From: Bicyclus anynana
Taxonomy: Eukaryota; Arthropoda; Insecta; Lepidoptera; Nymphalidae
Direction of reading: 5' to 3'
Assembly (NCBI RefSeq): GCF_947172395.1
Contig: NC_069084.1
Coordinates: forward strand, 6,635,107-6,699,106
Length of the DNA: 64,000 nucleotides
Made by a program: the position numbers and the translations under genes. A model generated the notes under the pieces. It had not been told where the DNA came from, ran no database searches, and saw only the letters and a list, made by a program, of their open reading frames with translations. Position 1 is the stretch's first letter. Each line of letters begins with the position of its first letter. This document shows positions 1 through 12,539 of the stretch, in pieces.

Positions 1-1299
1 GACCTAGAGTAAGTTTACGGAACACAACTTGGTGGCTTATTGATGGAAACGGGAACACCGCTAAAATTCTCGCTGATTCAATACTCGTTAAAACACTCGC
101 GTAACACAATAGTGATAATACTTTTATAGACATTTTATTTTAATACATATAAATATACTCTAGACATATATATACTCTACTAATATAGACACTCTACTGA
201 CACTCAAGTTTATTATGTTACTATAAATTATAAATAATTATTGTAATCTGCTGATATGATTATTGCTATATCATTAACCCTTAACTACTACCAAGCTTGT
301 CGACATTATTGTAGCGCCTAAAATGCTGAGGTTCCTGAATGACTGGTATTTGGTCGTTTTTCGTGTGGATATCTATTTAATATAACACAGGTACTACTGT
401 GTAGGGAATACTAGAAAAATGTACTACAGAGAAAATTATCAGGCCGTTTACGCTTAACTTCTAAAAGTTAGCCTACGGCTACATGCCAAGGTATATTAAG
501 CCTCATGTCTGTATGTTAGTCTGTATATTCACATATCTTTTATATCGAAAACAGCGATGGTGTTTGGCAGTAATAAGCATTGTTGTATTATTTGGTCGGT
601 TATATATTTATCCCAATTTATCAGATTTGTATGTAAAGCTATTGCTATAAGCACTTGTTAAGGGTTAACGTACTTCACTGATAAAAAAATAAGATTTCAA
701 TTAGAATCCATGAATCGTCATAACATATTTTAGGTTATGTATATGCATAAATTGTGCCTGTCTGTTTATATTTGGGAAAAGTAAGAATATTATTAACTTG
801 GATAATTGTTATAATAATAATGATTATTATTAATATGTTTTTAATATGTTTATTTTAATATATTTAAATAACGCACGGGCAACATTATCAAACACTCATA
901 AAATGCCTTAAGTAGTAAAAAATTGTGTCATCGAACTAATAATAATACAGGCATAATCAGTTATCAGTAAACGTGATCCAGGTGTGGTGACTTCGTGTTT
1001 TGATTTGACTGTGTATTTGAATAGGTTTAATTCTTAGTTTTAATTTATAAATTTTATTCGTCATTCTATTGTACGGAATATAAGATTATAAATACTAATT
1101 GGTTAAATGATAAATATTTTTTTTTACAAATATTTTAACCTTGCTTACGAGATTACCGCCATGTGTAATGATGAGTCAACCGATAATTATAATTAATAGT
1201 TTCAAACAATGGTCTTAAAGAGAACATTCTCTTGCTTCAGGACTACTTAACTATATTACGATAATGTAGTTTTTTTTATTAGTTCTAAAAGGTTTACTA
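1..1299. other. AT-rich sequence without recognisable gene
   Basis: No open frame, splice-flanked exon, RNA gene or repeat family could be supported in this stretch. It is AT-rich intergenic DNA upstream of a LINE relic. Confidence 0.5.
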
Positions 1300-2100
1300 G
1301 TATTGTAGGAAATTTTCAACGCCTTGTTTTGCATAACTGCAGGTTATACAATATCTTGTTTCGCAGATGCTACACCAAACAGGGGCTGCGTAATGTTATA
1401 CATGGTTTCATTATGTGAAATACGCTTTTAATTTTGTTGTCGCACTAAGCTTAGACTTGCGACTTAAAATTGGGTACAGTGCGTTAATAGCTTTAGTCCC
1501 TTTAGAAATTAGACTGTCAACATGTTAACACCAATTAACCGTATTGTCTATCAAAACACCAAGATACCTCTACCTATGATAATATCAAGGTCACTACAAA
1601 GAAGCGGTAGATTGGGAGACTAATAAGCTTTAAAAGCAACATGTTTACCAGAAAAGAATACCATATTATTTCAGTACATTCTAGTGAGTACGAGGCGTAA
1701 TAATGGGAACATGACGAATTTCTGACCTAATAAGAATGAGAACTGCATTGCCATGTAGTATGGGAGGTAAACTAATCGACGCAATCTATGCAAGTTGTTT
1801 GGAACCACCCAGTATGGCAACCTGGTACTTTTTTGGATTAACACTTAGACCGTAAGATGCACTACAAGTATTAATTTTGCTCAGATCACTATTTAGATTT
1901 TCAATAGCATACATAATAAGAGGAGGCAGCAGTGTACACTTGAAGGTAGTGTTAATGTAAATAACGAAAAAGAAGAGGTGATAAGATGCCACCCTGTGGT
2001 ACACCTGCCGTGAGTGGGCTGTACGTTGAGAATGAGCTATCAGTTTAAATACATTGCTGGCGACCGCGCAAGTAACTGTTAAACCAAGAGACACCACTGC
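1300..2100 (-). mobile_element. Decayed Jockey-like LINE, reverse transcriptase C-terminal part
   Basis: Reading the minus strand gives pieces in the order of a Jockey-clade reverse transcriptase. FFFVIYINTTF corresponds to the usual PLLFxIYIND block. ENLNSDLSKINTCSASYGL and LSVNPKKYQVAILGGSKQ correspond to the thumb region. INALYPILSRKSKLS and then YAAPVW correspond to the LYPLLNRRSKLS...YGAPVW block. Several stops and frame changes break it, so it is not functional. The family call is from recalled motif patterns. Confidence 0.65.
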
Positions 2101-2160
2101 TGGAAATGTTAATTGACTTCAGTAATAAACAATAGTAAAGATAATATCAAAATCAACAAC

Positions 2161-2206
2161 AGTGTTGAACGCATTACTAAAGTCATTAAGTAATGCGTTC
2201 AACACT
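2161..2206. repeat. Perfect 18-bp inverted repeat, 10-nt loop
   Basis: Positions 2161-2178 and 2189-2206 are exact reverse complements around a 10-nt spacer. No flanking transposon ends are evident. It could be the core of a small foldback element. Confidence 0.85.
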
Positions 2207-3260
2207 TCTATAATGTCATTTTTACCTTTTTAGTTTTTAATTTTTGAAGTTACTCATACAGACTAAAACAGAAAAATAAAATCTTTTTAACGAAAAAATT
2301 TATGTTATTTTTCGCTTTTTAGAGTAAAGCATATTTAATCTTTAAGCAAGCATATAAAATCTTTTTGTTACAAAGATTTTATTAAATCTTTTTGTTAAAA
2401 AGATTTTATTACATTTTTAAATTTTTAACTCTTAAATCTTCAACTATCTTTCAGATAATTCAACGCGGATGAGACATTCGGTTATTATTACAACCAGGAG
2501 TAATTAGGCTTTCCCAACGCGTTCTCTTTACTAGAGTTATTTAGTGTAACTACAGGCATCGTGAAAACTTTATACTAGAGTTATTCTGTGTTAATTGATT
2601 ATATTCATTATTTGCAAAAACGTGTAATTACTTTGGTCTAAGATCCGGCATTAAGAATATTATACCCTCATCAGATATTTATTAGTAATAGAAATGATTG
2701 ATAATAATATTCACAGTGATACATTGCAAATAGGTTGTCTAGATAAATTGCAGCCAAACACATTTTTCATACAAAATCTAGGAAACTGTGAAGTAGTTCA
2801 AAGCCAGCAGTTTAATATAGTTTAATTTCATGGAGAATTAAAAAAAACACAAAATAAGCTTTCATTTGACATTGAATTTCTTATTAAAGCTTTCGAACGA
2901 CTTTATTAGAACGACTAAATAACTGAAGAGGGTATATAAATAACATTACTTAACGGTTTAAATCTGGAAACCCAAAAGTTGCAGGAAATCTTTACTTTTT
3001 CAGTTCTTTTGGGTATACTCTATTATCTAGTATTTGAGGGATGAAGATTAATTAAATAAAAAACATAATGATTTAATTTCACGCGGTTGCAATTTAACTA
3101 GGCAACTAATATGCAATGTATATATTTTCTATCACTATTTCTTATCCGTAATAAATAACAGGTAAAGTTATATATTCCTTATGCCGGATCTCGTACTACA
3201 TCATTTGTTGAAAAACTAAGTGCACCTGAGCCTTAATTCTTCATTGTCTTTATTCCAGTG
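2207..3260. other. AT-rich upstream region of UGT copy 1
   Basis: No gene found. The stretch is AT-rich with low-complexity T and A runs around 2280-2420. It presumably contains the upstream regulatory DNA of UGT copy 1, but I can point to no specific site apart from the TATA-like sequence just before the gene. Confidence 0.4.
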
Positions 3261-3263
3261 AGC

Positions 3264-3270
3264 TATATAA
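3264..3270 (+). promoter_or_regulatory. Possible TATA box of UGT copy 1
   Basis: TATATAA lies 37 bp before the start codon. The spacing is similar to that of the clearer promoters of copies 3 and 4, but no initiator match is evident about 30 bp downstream, so this is tentative. Confidence 0.35.
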
Positions 3271-3306
3271 TGAGATACACAGGCTTTTAAGAATTAGTAA
3301 ATTACC

Positions 3307-6300
3307 ATGTCTCTATGTGTACATATCTCACTGACGCTATTTTTAGCCAGTTTAAATTTTTATGTAGTGAGTTCTGCGAAAATATTAGCAGTGTATCCAA
3401 CTCCTTCGATCAGTCATCAAATTGTGTTTCGGATTTTAACACTGGAACTAGTTAAAAAGGGACATGAAGTCACAGTTATTACTCCTGATCCTGTTTATCC
3501 GAAAGGACATGGACCACCCAATTTAATAGAAATAGATGTCCGTAAATTATCCTACAAAATATGGACAGACGTTTGGATGAGCGACAAATCTATATCTGAA
3601 GCTGACTATTACTCCCAAATATATTTTATTTTAAGGTCAATGTCAAAAATTACTGTAACTCAAATAGTGTCAAGCAAAGAAATTCAAGCATTAATTAAAA
3701 ATAACAAAACTGATTATGATCTGTTACTTATAGAAGCTTTCGTGAGGCCCGTATTAATTTACTCGCATATTTTCAAAGTTCCAGTGATTCAAATCAGTTC
3801 ATTTGGCGGATTGTCATATAATTTTAAAGCTTTTGGTGTCCCTACACATCCTTTCTTGTACCCAGCAATACCCACGCAAAGACTATACAATTTATCAAAT
3901 TACGAAAAACTACAAGAATTATATTATCAATGGCAGATGGAGAATACTTTTAAAGAAATTGAAGAAGAGGACAATAGAAGTTTACAACAAGTATTTGGGA
4001 CCGATATACCATCCATAAGAGAGTTGTATAATAACGTTGACTTATTGTTTTTGAATATCCATCGAATTTGGATGGACAACCAACCATTTCCACCGAATGT
4101 TATACATATTGGAGGAATACACACTAATCCAAAAACGAAGGGCTTACCAAAGGTAAGTTTTACTCGTAAATAGCAACTAGGTACGTTACCACAAAAATAT
4201 GATGCAAATGAGCTTTCATGAAAATCCGTTCATAAAGATAAAAACATATTAAAATACAACTGACTTCAAAATCTAAAAACGTACCTACTATACTAAAAAG
4301 CAAAAATAACATAATTATATTACTATGTTTCTACCTGCTGAACGGTTTGAAGGCGGTGCTAAGCCGGTGTCTTGTTAATTTTTAAGCAAGTCGTTTCTGA
4401 AAAAAAACACGTAAAAGAACACTGCCTTTTAACACTTAAATAAATTAAACATTACTTTCATACATAAAATCAACACCCTACCATTTCCTCCCCCCCTTTA
4501 ATTCAACTATTCCTAAATTCTTTAGTGTAGTTTTTTATTTTTAAATCCTGTTAGAAGGCTAGGTAAGAACAATTTCGCCAAAGACTTGTTGCTCTGAGTC
4601 TTGTCAAAACCTTGGAAATGGCGCTGTTTGACTTAGATTCAAATAAATTATTAAGTAGGCCACAGCACGAAAGAGCATTGCCACAGATGACGCGATTACC
4701 CAACTTAAATTCCATCTCAAACGGATGCATCAGCGTGATTAGTAGGTAGTGGTTTTAACTACTATAAACCGATGAGGAGATAAGGCAACTCTCCTTCGTC
4801 TTCATCACTGAACCCCTTATGACAGTCAAGATCCACTTCGGTGGTAAGTTCTCATCAATACAAATTAATGAAGGCCAAATACAAGGTAGCTACTGTAACC
4901 CGTTAAGGAGTTTCCTTAATTGTCCTTCGTCTTCATTACCAGACCCTTATTGACAATCACAATCCGTGTAGGTGGAAAATTCTCATTAATACAAATTAAT
5001 CAAGTCCAAACACAAGGTAACTGCTGAAAATCGTTGAGGAGTTCCCTTGTCTGTGTTTTGGATCAATTAACAGATCGATTTTAGACCTTCATTAAATTGT
5101 AGTGCTTGTAGTGCTATAAAATACGTAATGATAAAATAAGAAACACACTTCCCTTTTTGGTAAGGAGATGGAAATAAAATGTTTTTTTTTTATGAAAATA
5201 TATTTTATGAACCTTAAACAATAATTAGTCATATATACGAAGCCATATATGGCTCGTCGAACAATATCTGTCTGTAAATGGCTTCGTATGCATTTAGTCC
5301 AAAATGAATTTAGGTTTAACTTTTGGTTGGTATTCAGATTTGGAGTCTGAAAAATTTTAAGAATAAAGTTCTTATGCTTAGATAATCCATAAAAGCAAGA
5401 AAAATTTAAACATATCTGTAAAGAAAATAAAACTAGCTTGAATGCATACAAAGCCATATATGACCAATAAAAAAGCGCGCTCTAAAAACTAAAGAAAATC
5501 GTTAAAAGTGAAGAAAGCACATTCATTTCTTATTCACAATTATTAAAACAGCTCCTCTGAAAATTTTCAGTTTTTTAACTAAACGCTTTAATGTATTTTT
5601 TTCAATTATAACATTCCCAATTCTTGACGCCACTTGAACGTTTGACCACGCAGTACAAATACTGAAATAAATTGATAACTAATCTTTGACGTAGATTAAC
5701 AAAAATACATACGATTACACAAATAAATGAATAATTAGGATGAGAAAGTAGATTAATAAAAATATGATTTTTATATACAGAAAAAAATCTTAAAGTATCG
5801 AAACCATGTGTGCGGTAAGGGTAAAAAAGTAGACAATGTGACTATTTAAACACAAAAAGAATTATACAAGTTGAACCTGAACTTACAAATAGTCCCTGAG
5901 ATTAGCTTGGCGCGTTCAAACAAATAAACAAACAAATTAGTCAGTTGAATATATGCCTCAATATCGATATTACACAGTTATAGTGGAAAACTCGTTTCTC
6001 CAAATAACGCCTGCGAATCAATTTAGGCAATTCGGTTTTTTCAGGATAACTTTTTTTCTATATGTCCGATCCTAATGAAACAAAGCCTATATGTTGCCTT
6101 GGACTTTGCTTGATCTATTTGTGAAAACTGCATTAAAGAGAGAGTGAGAGAATGGCACGAATATACAGACAGACAAGAAAATATAAAAAAATATATTGTA
6201 ATAAAAAAATATTGTACTTTATTGCTAATTTCTAATCGCCCTAACTTGATTTTTGTCAAATTTGGTCAAAGTACAGATACTCCAATCTACTCTTTTATTA

Positions 6301-9300
6301 TAGTATAGAATAGAATAGGTAGATAGATATTCTATTGGTCATTTCTAATCGCCCTAACTTGATTTTAGTTAAATTTGTCAAAGTACAGACAAAATTCAAA
6401 TGAAAATAAATGTTTTCTCCTGGCTTCCATATGACATAATATGGAAGTGCAATCTTTTTTAGCTGTCATGTATCTATGTATGAGTTTAGGCAAGCTAACA
6501 ATATAGTAACAACAACATATTTTTATTTGTATAATATTCTCTTCCCCAGGATTTGGACTTGCTTATGAATAACACCAAAAATGGCGTAATTTATTTCAGT
6601 CTTGGAACAAATGTCAACACTACAAATTTGCCATTTGACAAAATTCAGGTGATTACGAAAGTTTTCTCCCAGCTTCCTTATGATATAATTTGGAAGTGCA
6701 ATCAAGATTCTATACCTGGAAAGACAGAAAATGTCAAACTTTACAAATGGGTTCCACAACCAGACCTCTTAAGTGAGTAAAAGATTCATCATAAACAATA
6801 ATTAATGTATTTCTGCTATTTGAAAATAATTGCTGTAAAATATTTGTAGGAGCCAAAATTTCATTATTTTTAATATTGTTCTCGCTTACGTTTTAATGTT
6901 GCCTTATCCTCGAATACTCATAAAAATAATACCGGAGGAAAATCCAATGCCGGTCAAAATGGTAATTCGTATATATATTTTAAAGCTCCTACTTTTTACA
7001 CGCTTTATAATAGCTTCACTTGTAACTATGCACGTACGAAAATCTTGGAATCTCAATTGACCCACTTCCCGGTCTTTGATTAGGATGAAATTTTGCACAC
7101 GCTCGGAGTTTTATTGACAATACATGACTAGCTAAGAAAGGTCATTACAAATCCAATATGGCGGCCTCCCCAAGATGGCGGAATGTCTGTTTGAAATCCA
7201 CTCCTTGATATGGATATCAAATGAAAGGGTTTGTTGTCAGAAATACGAAAAAAATAGCCACGTCACTTAAATCCAATATTTGTATGTATTATTTTTTGTG
7301 CGTGCTAAAAGTGTGTGTTTTAGTTTTTTATCTATCAAATATACGTTTCAGTGTGGTGTATAAAAATACTATCTGCATATAATATTTATTATCTAATCCA
7401 ATCAAAAAGCAAAATTTACCAATTTCAGAATTTTCCAAATTGTTGTTTTAGAGTTAAATTTGAGTTCTATTAAAAATACAATATATAAATTTTAAGTGAA
7501 TATTTATAATATATTTTTATTATTTTCTATCCCCCGGTTCCTGTTTTGTTTATAGGGCATCCAAAAATCAAACTATTTATTACCCAAGGCGGACTCCAAT
7601 CAACAGATGAAGCTATTGAAGCCGGAGTGCCAGTTATAGGTATACCTATGATTGCAGACCAATGGTACAACGTTGAAAAATATCAACAACTTAAAATTGG
7701 AATTAAACTTGATCTAAAAGATTTGACTGAAGAAACGTTCAGAGACGCCATTGAAACCGTTATTTCAGATAACAGGTAATAATTAACACTATGTAAGATA
7801 GATTTAAATTCAACATCATCATTATTATCAACTCATATTCGTCTCACTGCTGAACTCGAGTCTCCTCTCAGAATGAGAGGGGTGAAGCCAATAGTCCACC
7901 ACACAGGTATGCAGGTTTCCTCTCGATGTTTTTCCTTCACCGTTTGAGACACCTGAGATATAATTTTTCATATAATGCACACAACTGAAAAGTTGGAGGT
8001 GCATGCCTCGGACCGGATTCGAACCCACACTCGCCGAAATCGGATGCAGAGGTCATATCCACGGGGCTATCACGGCTCACAGATTTAAATTAAATTACAT
8101 AATACTAGTAGACGCCGCGCGGTTTCACCCGCGTGGTTCCCATTCCCGTAAGAATATGGGGATAATATATAGTCTATAGCCTTCCTCGATAAATGGGCTC
8201 TCTTACATTGAAAGAATTTTTCAAATCGGACTAGTAGTTCTTGAGATTAGCGCGTTCAATCAAACAAACTCTCCAGCTTTATAATAATAGTACAAATTAC
8301 AAATGACGATCTCATCTGATTACTGAATTGTTGTACGCCATAATGTTTTCAACGAGGACACACTAATTATTCGATATGATTTTGATCTAACTATGGACAT
8401 TTAAGAAATTATTATTTCGGTAAGTACCTAGTAGGTAGGTAGGTAGGTTTTATTTATCTTGTGTGCTTAATGCTTTCTCTTCTAAAGATTTCCTTTTGAA
8501 AAGGTTAAGTAATCTCGTTATAAGATATAATACATTCGATCTCGTGTAAAATCTGTTTGGATTGTGGTTTTAACGATTTACTGTTAGATACATCTTAGAA
8601 GGACTAATAATGAATTAAATTAATCATTAAACTCATAAATGTCATAAAATTTTAACAAGTTCTAGCGTACTAAAAAAATATTTTGTTTAATTTGTTACTA
8701 TTTTAACTTAATTATATATTATTAAAAAAAAATATGTAAAAATAATCGATGCTTCACCCAGAACAGCAAAACATCGATCAAGTGGCCGATCACAGAATAA
8801 TCGGCCACTTGATCGAAGAATTACACGTGTTGATATTGCGATTATTTTGTAATTGTGTGTTGTTATAATTAGACACAAATATTATATATATTGATGTCAA
8901 ATATTTTCGATGTGTAAGATTACCCTCTCAAAAACTGTCATACGATTGTATTGGTTTTGGGTGCGATTTCACTACAATGCTTATTCCTCTATCCAATTAC
9001 CAATAGCGACGGAATTCGAAATAACGCTCAAATCTTCGTAAAGTTATGACGAAATAGAGACAAATTCTCAATTCTGCCCTTATTGGTTGAGAATATGTTA
9101 TTTTTTCTTTTCACGAGATAAATGTCATAGACGACACATACGTACGTCATCAACCCATATTCGGCTCACTGCTGAGCTCGAGTCTCCTCTCAGAATGAGT
9201 GGGGTAAGGCCAATAGTCCACCACGCTGGCCCAATGCGGATTGGCAGACTTTACACACGCAGAGAATTAAAATAATTCTCTGGTATGCAGATTTCCTCAC

Positions 9301-9739
9301 GATGTTTTCCTTCACCGATTGAGACACGTGCTATTTAATTTCTTCTTCACCCTTCGGAATCGGAGGCAGAGGTCATATCCACTGGGCTATCACGGCTCAT
9401 GACGACACATGCTAAAGATTATTGCACTTAAAAATATATAAACTTAACTATTCTCTTTGTAGCTATCGAAGTAACATAAAGAGAATACGCACAATTATGA
9501 ATGATAACCCTCAAACGCCTCTAGAACGAGCAGTGTGGTGGGTAGAATACGTCCTGCGACACAAAGGAGCGAAACATCTACGTGCAGCTGGCGCCAACGT
9601 CTCCTGGACGCAATACTTGGAGTTAGAATTAGTTGCGATTGTAGTTTTATTCTTGCTATCTATTTTAATAATATTTTTTGTTGCAATGTATTATGTGAAG
9701 AAATCATTGAAAGCAAACCCCAAAGTTAAAACATCTTAG
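3307..9739 (+). CDS. UDP-glycosyltransferase, UGT33-like (copy 1 of 4)
   Basis: Joined exons are 3307-4152, 6550-6772, 7556-7775 and 9463-9739, giving 521 residues. Introns are in phases 0, 1 and 2 with GT-AG ends. Residues 1-24 are a hydrophobic signal peptide. His37 in PTPSISHQ is the likely catalytic base. Glu143 in YDLLLIEAF sits where vertebrate UGTs have the catalytic Asp. Residues 364-392 fit the UGT signature (FITQGGLQS...P...DQ). A transmembrane helix spans about 486-508, followed by a short lysine-rich tail, as expected for an ER type I membrane enzyme. The family transfers glucose from UDP-glucose to small lipophilic acceptors; the substrate is unknown here. The first ATG of the open exon opens directly into the signal peptide, so it was taken as the start. 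Copy 2 is its closest relative. UGT33 assignment is from recalled motifs. Confidence 0.92.
4282..5100 (+). repeat. Interspersed repeat with ~131-bp tandem units
   Basis: In intron 1 of UGT copy 1. A leader around 4282-4385 is followed by two related units starting near 4851 and 4982 (period 131 bp), each with CTCATYAATACAAATTAAT and a GAGGAGTT block. A related leader plus one unit recurs at 10862-11060, and a similar unit type is tandemly arranged at 59490-59800. It is probably a lepidopteran transposon carrying internal minisatellite units; I cannot name it. Confidence 0.6.
6228..6389 (+). repeat. Direct repeat of ~50 bp
   Basis: Positions 6228-6277 and 6341-6389 are near-identical copies spaced by 113 bp, each starting ATTTCTAATCGCCCTAACTT. 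The second copy runs straight into the fossil UGT exon fragment. Confidence 0.7.
6388..6454 (+). pseudogene. Fossil UGT exon-2 fragment inside intron 1 of copy 1
   Basis: These 67 bp align without gaps to positions 6637-6703 of the real exon 2 of copy 1, with about 55 of 67 bases matching. They end in the equivalent of the LPYDIIWKCN coding segment. Some positions instead match the exon 2 of copies 3 and 4 (for example CTTCCATATGA). It has no splice sites and is not part of the gene. It looks like the residue of another UGT copy that was lost or rearranged. Confidence 0.75.
7811..8080 (-). mobile_element. tRNA-derived SINE (family A) with target duplication
   Basis: In intron 3 of UGT copy 1, inserted in reverse. 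On the minus strand it begins GCCGTGATAGCCC and has a B-box-like GGTTCGAATCC. It is flanked by an 11-bp target duplication AGATTTAAATT (7800-7810 and 8081-8091). The matching intron of copy 2 lacks it, so it inserted after the two genes split. Confidence 0.85.
8100..8293 (+). mobile_element. Non-coding interspersed repeat with 8-bp target duplication
   Basis: A 194-bp repeat starting CTAGTAGACGCCGCGCGG-like and ending near GCTTTATAATAATAG. It is flanked by AAATTACA at 8092-8099 and 8294-8301. Relatives lie at 24285-24455, 43905-44040, 46805-46950 and 54840-54990. The same site in copy 2 is empty (near 17120). Its element class is unknown to me. Confidence 0.7.
8774..8816. repeat. Perfect 17-bp inverted repeat, 9-nt loop
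   Basis: Positions 8774-8790 and 8800-8816 are exact reverse complements, in intron 3 of UGT copy 1. No transposon context is visible. Confidence 0.85.
9140..9400 (-). mobile_element. tRNA-derived SINE (family A), internally deleted
   Basis: A second family A SINE in intron 3 of UGT copy 1, reversed, ending about 60 bp before the exon 4 acceptor. The B-box part is deleted. It is flanked by GACGACACAT at 9130-9139 and 9401-9410, a clear 10-bp target duplication. Confidence 0.85.
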
Positions 9740-9855
9740 TTATATTAAGACCTTTTCAGTGAGTCATTATTTAAACCCCCAAAAAATCCACCAAAAACAG
9801 CCAGTATTACTCATGAAGTAAATTAATATTTTTGTTATTCTGTTAATTATTTATA

Positions 9856-9861
9856 ATTAAA
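9856..9861 (+). terminator. Possible polyadenylation signal of UGT copy 1
   Basis: ATTAAA lies 117 bp after the stop codon, in AT-rich sequence. It is the common variant of AATAAA. Assignment rests on position only. Confidence 0.45.
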
Positions 9862-10861
9862 TGATTTTTTATTATATTTTATCTCAGTCTTTTTTTCATA
9901 AAATGTTGAGCACTTTTCTGACATCTTTGCTAAGATTTAAAAAATTACCGTCCGTTTTTAGACGGATGATAAAGGTTTCCTATAAAATTACGACACATTT
10001 TCGTAATGAACGTAATGAATCATTACTATATTGAAATTAATGAAATAAGAAATACTTTACGAGCAAATGTTTTATTAATAACAATATCAATTTTAGACTG
10101 GTTAACTTTCAGTTTTATTGACAGTTGCATAATCTAGATGTTCTGGATAACAGAAATATAATAAAATGCACGACTTCAACAAAAACACACACATTAAAAT
10201 ATATATATATTTATTTTACAACTGTGAATTGTGATTATTTTTGGTGATTTGGATTTATTACAAAATAAAAGATTTTTTGTCTTTTATTCCATTGGCTTTA
10301 TCCAAAATTGTCGTTGTCCTTTCTGTAATTAGTTTCTGTAGATAAGTGACGACATTGACTTGTACAAACATTCTCTCACGTAACTCAAATAACATGTATG
10401 TGTGTAGGTAATAAAAAACCCTCATAAAATTTTATGTAAAAGCAAACAATAAGAGAGATATATGTTATGTAGGGACATGTATATGTTTGTTAGTCACACA
10501 CACCTACATACATACATAAATTGCTAATAAAACCTGGCTTTATAGTGGCAAACAATTTTATTTCCCTAATCTCCGAAATACTGAAAGATTAACATATTTA
10601 AAAAAATACAGGACAATAGCTTTCTACATACAGATTATGGGAAAACTTTGTAAAATATTAATTGTAAAATGTATAGGACACTTCTGACGGATTTAAAATG
10701 AAAAATAAATATGCATCGTATTTTTATAATTTCATTATAAAATAATTTGATATTGATGATACTATAACTTGCATTATTTCCACAGAAGCGTCCTAAATAA
10801 AATTTTAATAAAAAAATACAACCGAAAACCTAAAACTGTACCCACGAAACTAAAACGCGAA

Positions 10862-11170
10862 AAATAACATCATAATATTGATATGTTCTACCTGCTGATC
10901 AGTTTGAAGACGGTGTTGGATGGAAAGTTCTCATCAATACAAATTAATCAAGCCCAAACAAAAGGTAATTGCTGTAAACCGTTGAGGAGTTCTTTCGTCT
11001 GTATTTTGGCTCCATCATCAGACCGATTCCAAACTTTCATGAAATTGTAGTGCTTTAAAAACCTTTACAAAAAAAATTATGAACAAAATAGTCATTACTA
11101 TAATTTTTGAAATTTCTCCTCGATTTCTCCAGGTTTCCATCACCAGATCCTGATTTGGTGAATATAGAAC
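10862..11170 (+). repeat. Interspersed repeat related to 4282-5100
   Basis: It shares the leader (CTACCTGCTGA followed by a GTTTGAAG block) and one CTCATCAATACAAATTAAT unit with the element in intron 1 of UGT copy 1. A further unit-like block with CATCACCAGATCCTGA follows near 11150. Confidence 0.55.
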
Positions 11171-11984
11171 CACATGGGGACCACCTTTTAAAACAAAAAA
11201 AGAATTATAGAAATTGGTTCAGGCGTCTTCGAGTAGGGTGACATGCTAAACAGTGAACCACTAAAAGTTTAAACATTTATAAATCCACCGTACGTGAATG
11301 TAATTAAGAAATATTAACATTAGACGGAAGGAAATTTATTAAACTTGTGTTTGGCATATAAATTTAAGCACCACTAGTTTTAGTTTATTTGAAATGTTGT
11401 TTTTTTTGAAAGAAGGCGAATGGTTCACTGTGTACCAGTATAAGTATCAGGGGATTCGTCGACAGTAAATATGTATACAGTGGACCAACACTTTAATTAC
11501 CTCCGTTTATCGCATTATTTAAAATAATTAATTGATGTCGTTAAATAAAAGTATATTAATGTCATATTTTATCATTTGTTTATATATTTGTATGTCAGCA
11601 AAATCACATAAAATTAGTACAAAACAAAGTAGGTAGTACTCAGGAACTAATTTGCATGTTTTTTTTAACTTACAAATCTAATTATGAACATTGAAACATT
11701 GTAGGACGCGCTAAACTACATGCCTCGGGTTTCCCTCTCATATATCACTGTGCCTGTTTCTGTTTCTGAACGATCTCAGCCAATCAATTCCTGCTATTTC
11801 TTTGAACTACCAAGATGATATTTTTTTTTTTGTGTTCCAATTTTATCTGCAATCAGTTTTACAACTTTAATCAGATGTGATGTGAGGCTGTTGGCAGTTG
11901 GAGCGTGATTCCAGCACACCAGCTCCTCCTAATTTCTTTTTTTTTTATATATATTTTTGTTAACCCAGAAGGTCTTTTAGGCGA
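11171..11984. other. Intergenic sequence, no gene seen
   Basis: AT-rich intergenic DNA between UGT copies 1 and 2. No gene, RNA or repeat could be supported. Confidence 0.45.
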
Positions 11985-12285
11985 CGCTATTAAAGTATGT
12001 CATTTCTTTTAAGGCGTTTCGTGTAGGATCTTGTTTTAAGTGCAACAGCCAGATCATTAGGGTGCCTCTCTATTCTCTCCTGATATCTGGTTTTGTATTT
12101 TTGGATTTCGTCATGGACCATATCAACCTTCAAGTGATGGTGTATAAGAAGCTTGTTATCTACACTTAATTTACTATTGCGTCCCATAATCCAGTGTAGA
12201 TTTTTGAAGCGAATTTTCAGCTCTTGTCTCTTGGTTTTAATATGGTGATTCCACGTTAGGCGCCGGTCCAGATGGATCCTCCTCC
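11985..12285 (-). mobile_element. Jockey-like LINE relic, C-terminal reverse transcriptase
   Basis: The minus strand reads IHLDRRLTWNHHIKTKRQEL, then LHWIMGRNSKLSVDNKLLI, then EIQKYKTRYQERIERHPNDL. These are in the order of the Jockey reverse transcriptase C-terminus (LDRRLTW, LLGRxSxLS, NKLLLY, YxxRLxxHPNxLA). The usual segment between the last two blocks, including the KPIWTYG motif, is deleted. Open over 65 codons but truncated at both ends. Confidence 0.75.
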
Positions 12286-12539
12286 TTTTTGAAGTCGGTT
12301 AAAAATATATCATTAGCGGTAGTTTTGGATCAGCTTTTTAGTATACAATATCGTAAAGAAACAAATAAAAAATCATTAAAATCCATTTATTACTGTATTT
12401 ATAGCTCAATTACATCATTTATCTATAATTGCGGCTTTAATGACTTAAGTATTGATATTATTACAAGTACTTGCTGAACAATCTTTTCATGACTATCAGC
12501 CTATTTTTTGCCGACTTATAAAAGGAGGTTATCAATTCG

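Noticed and set aside
6553..6780. Separate small genes at each isolated UGT exon
   Set aside because: Exons 2, 3 and 4 of every copy join in frame with exon 1 through matching splice sites, so they are parts of four genes.
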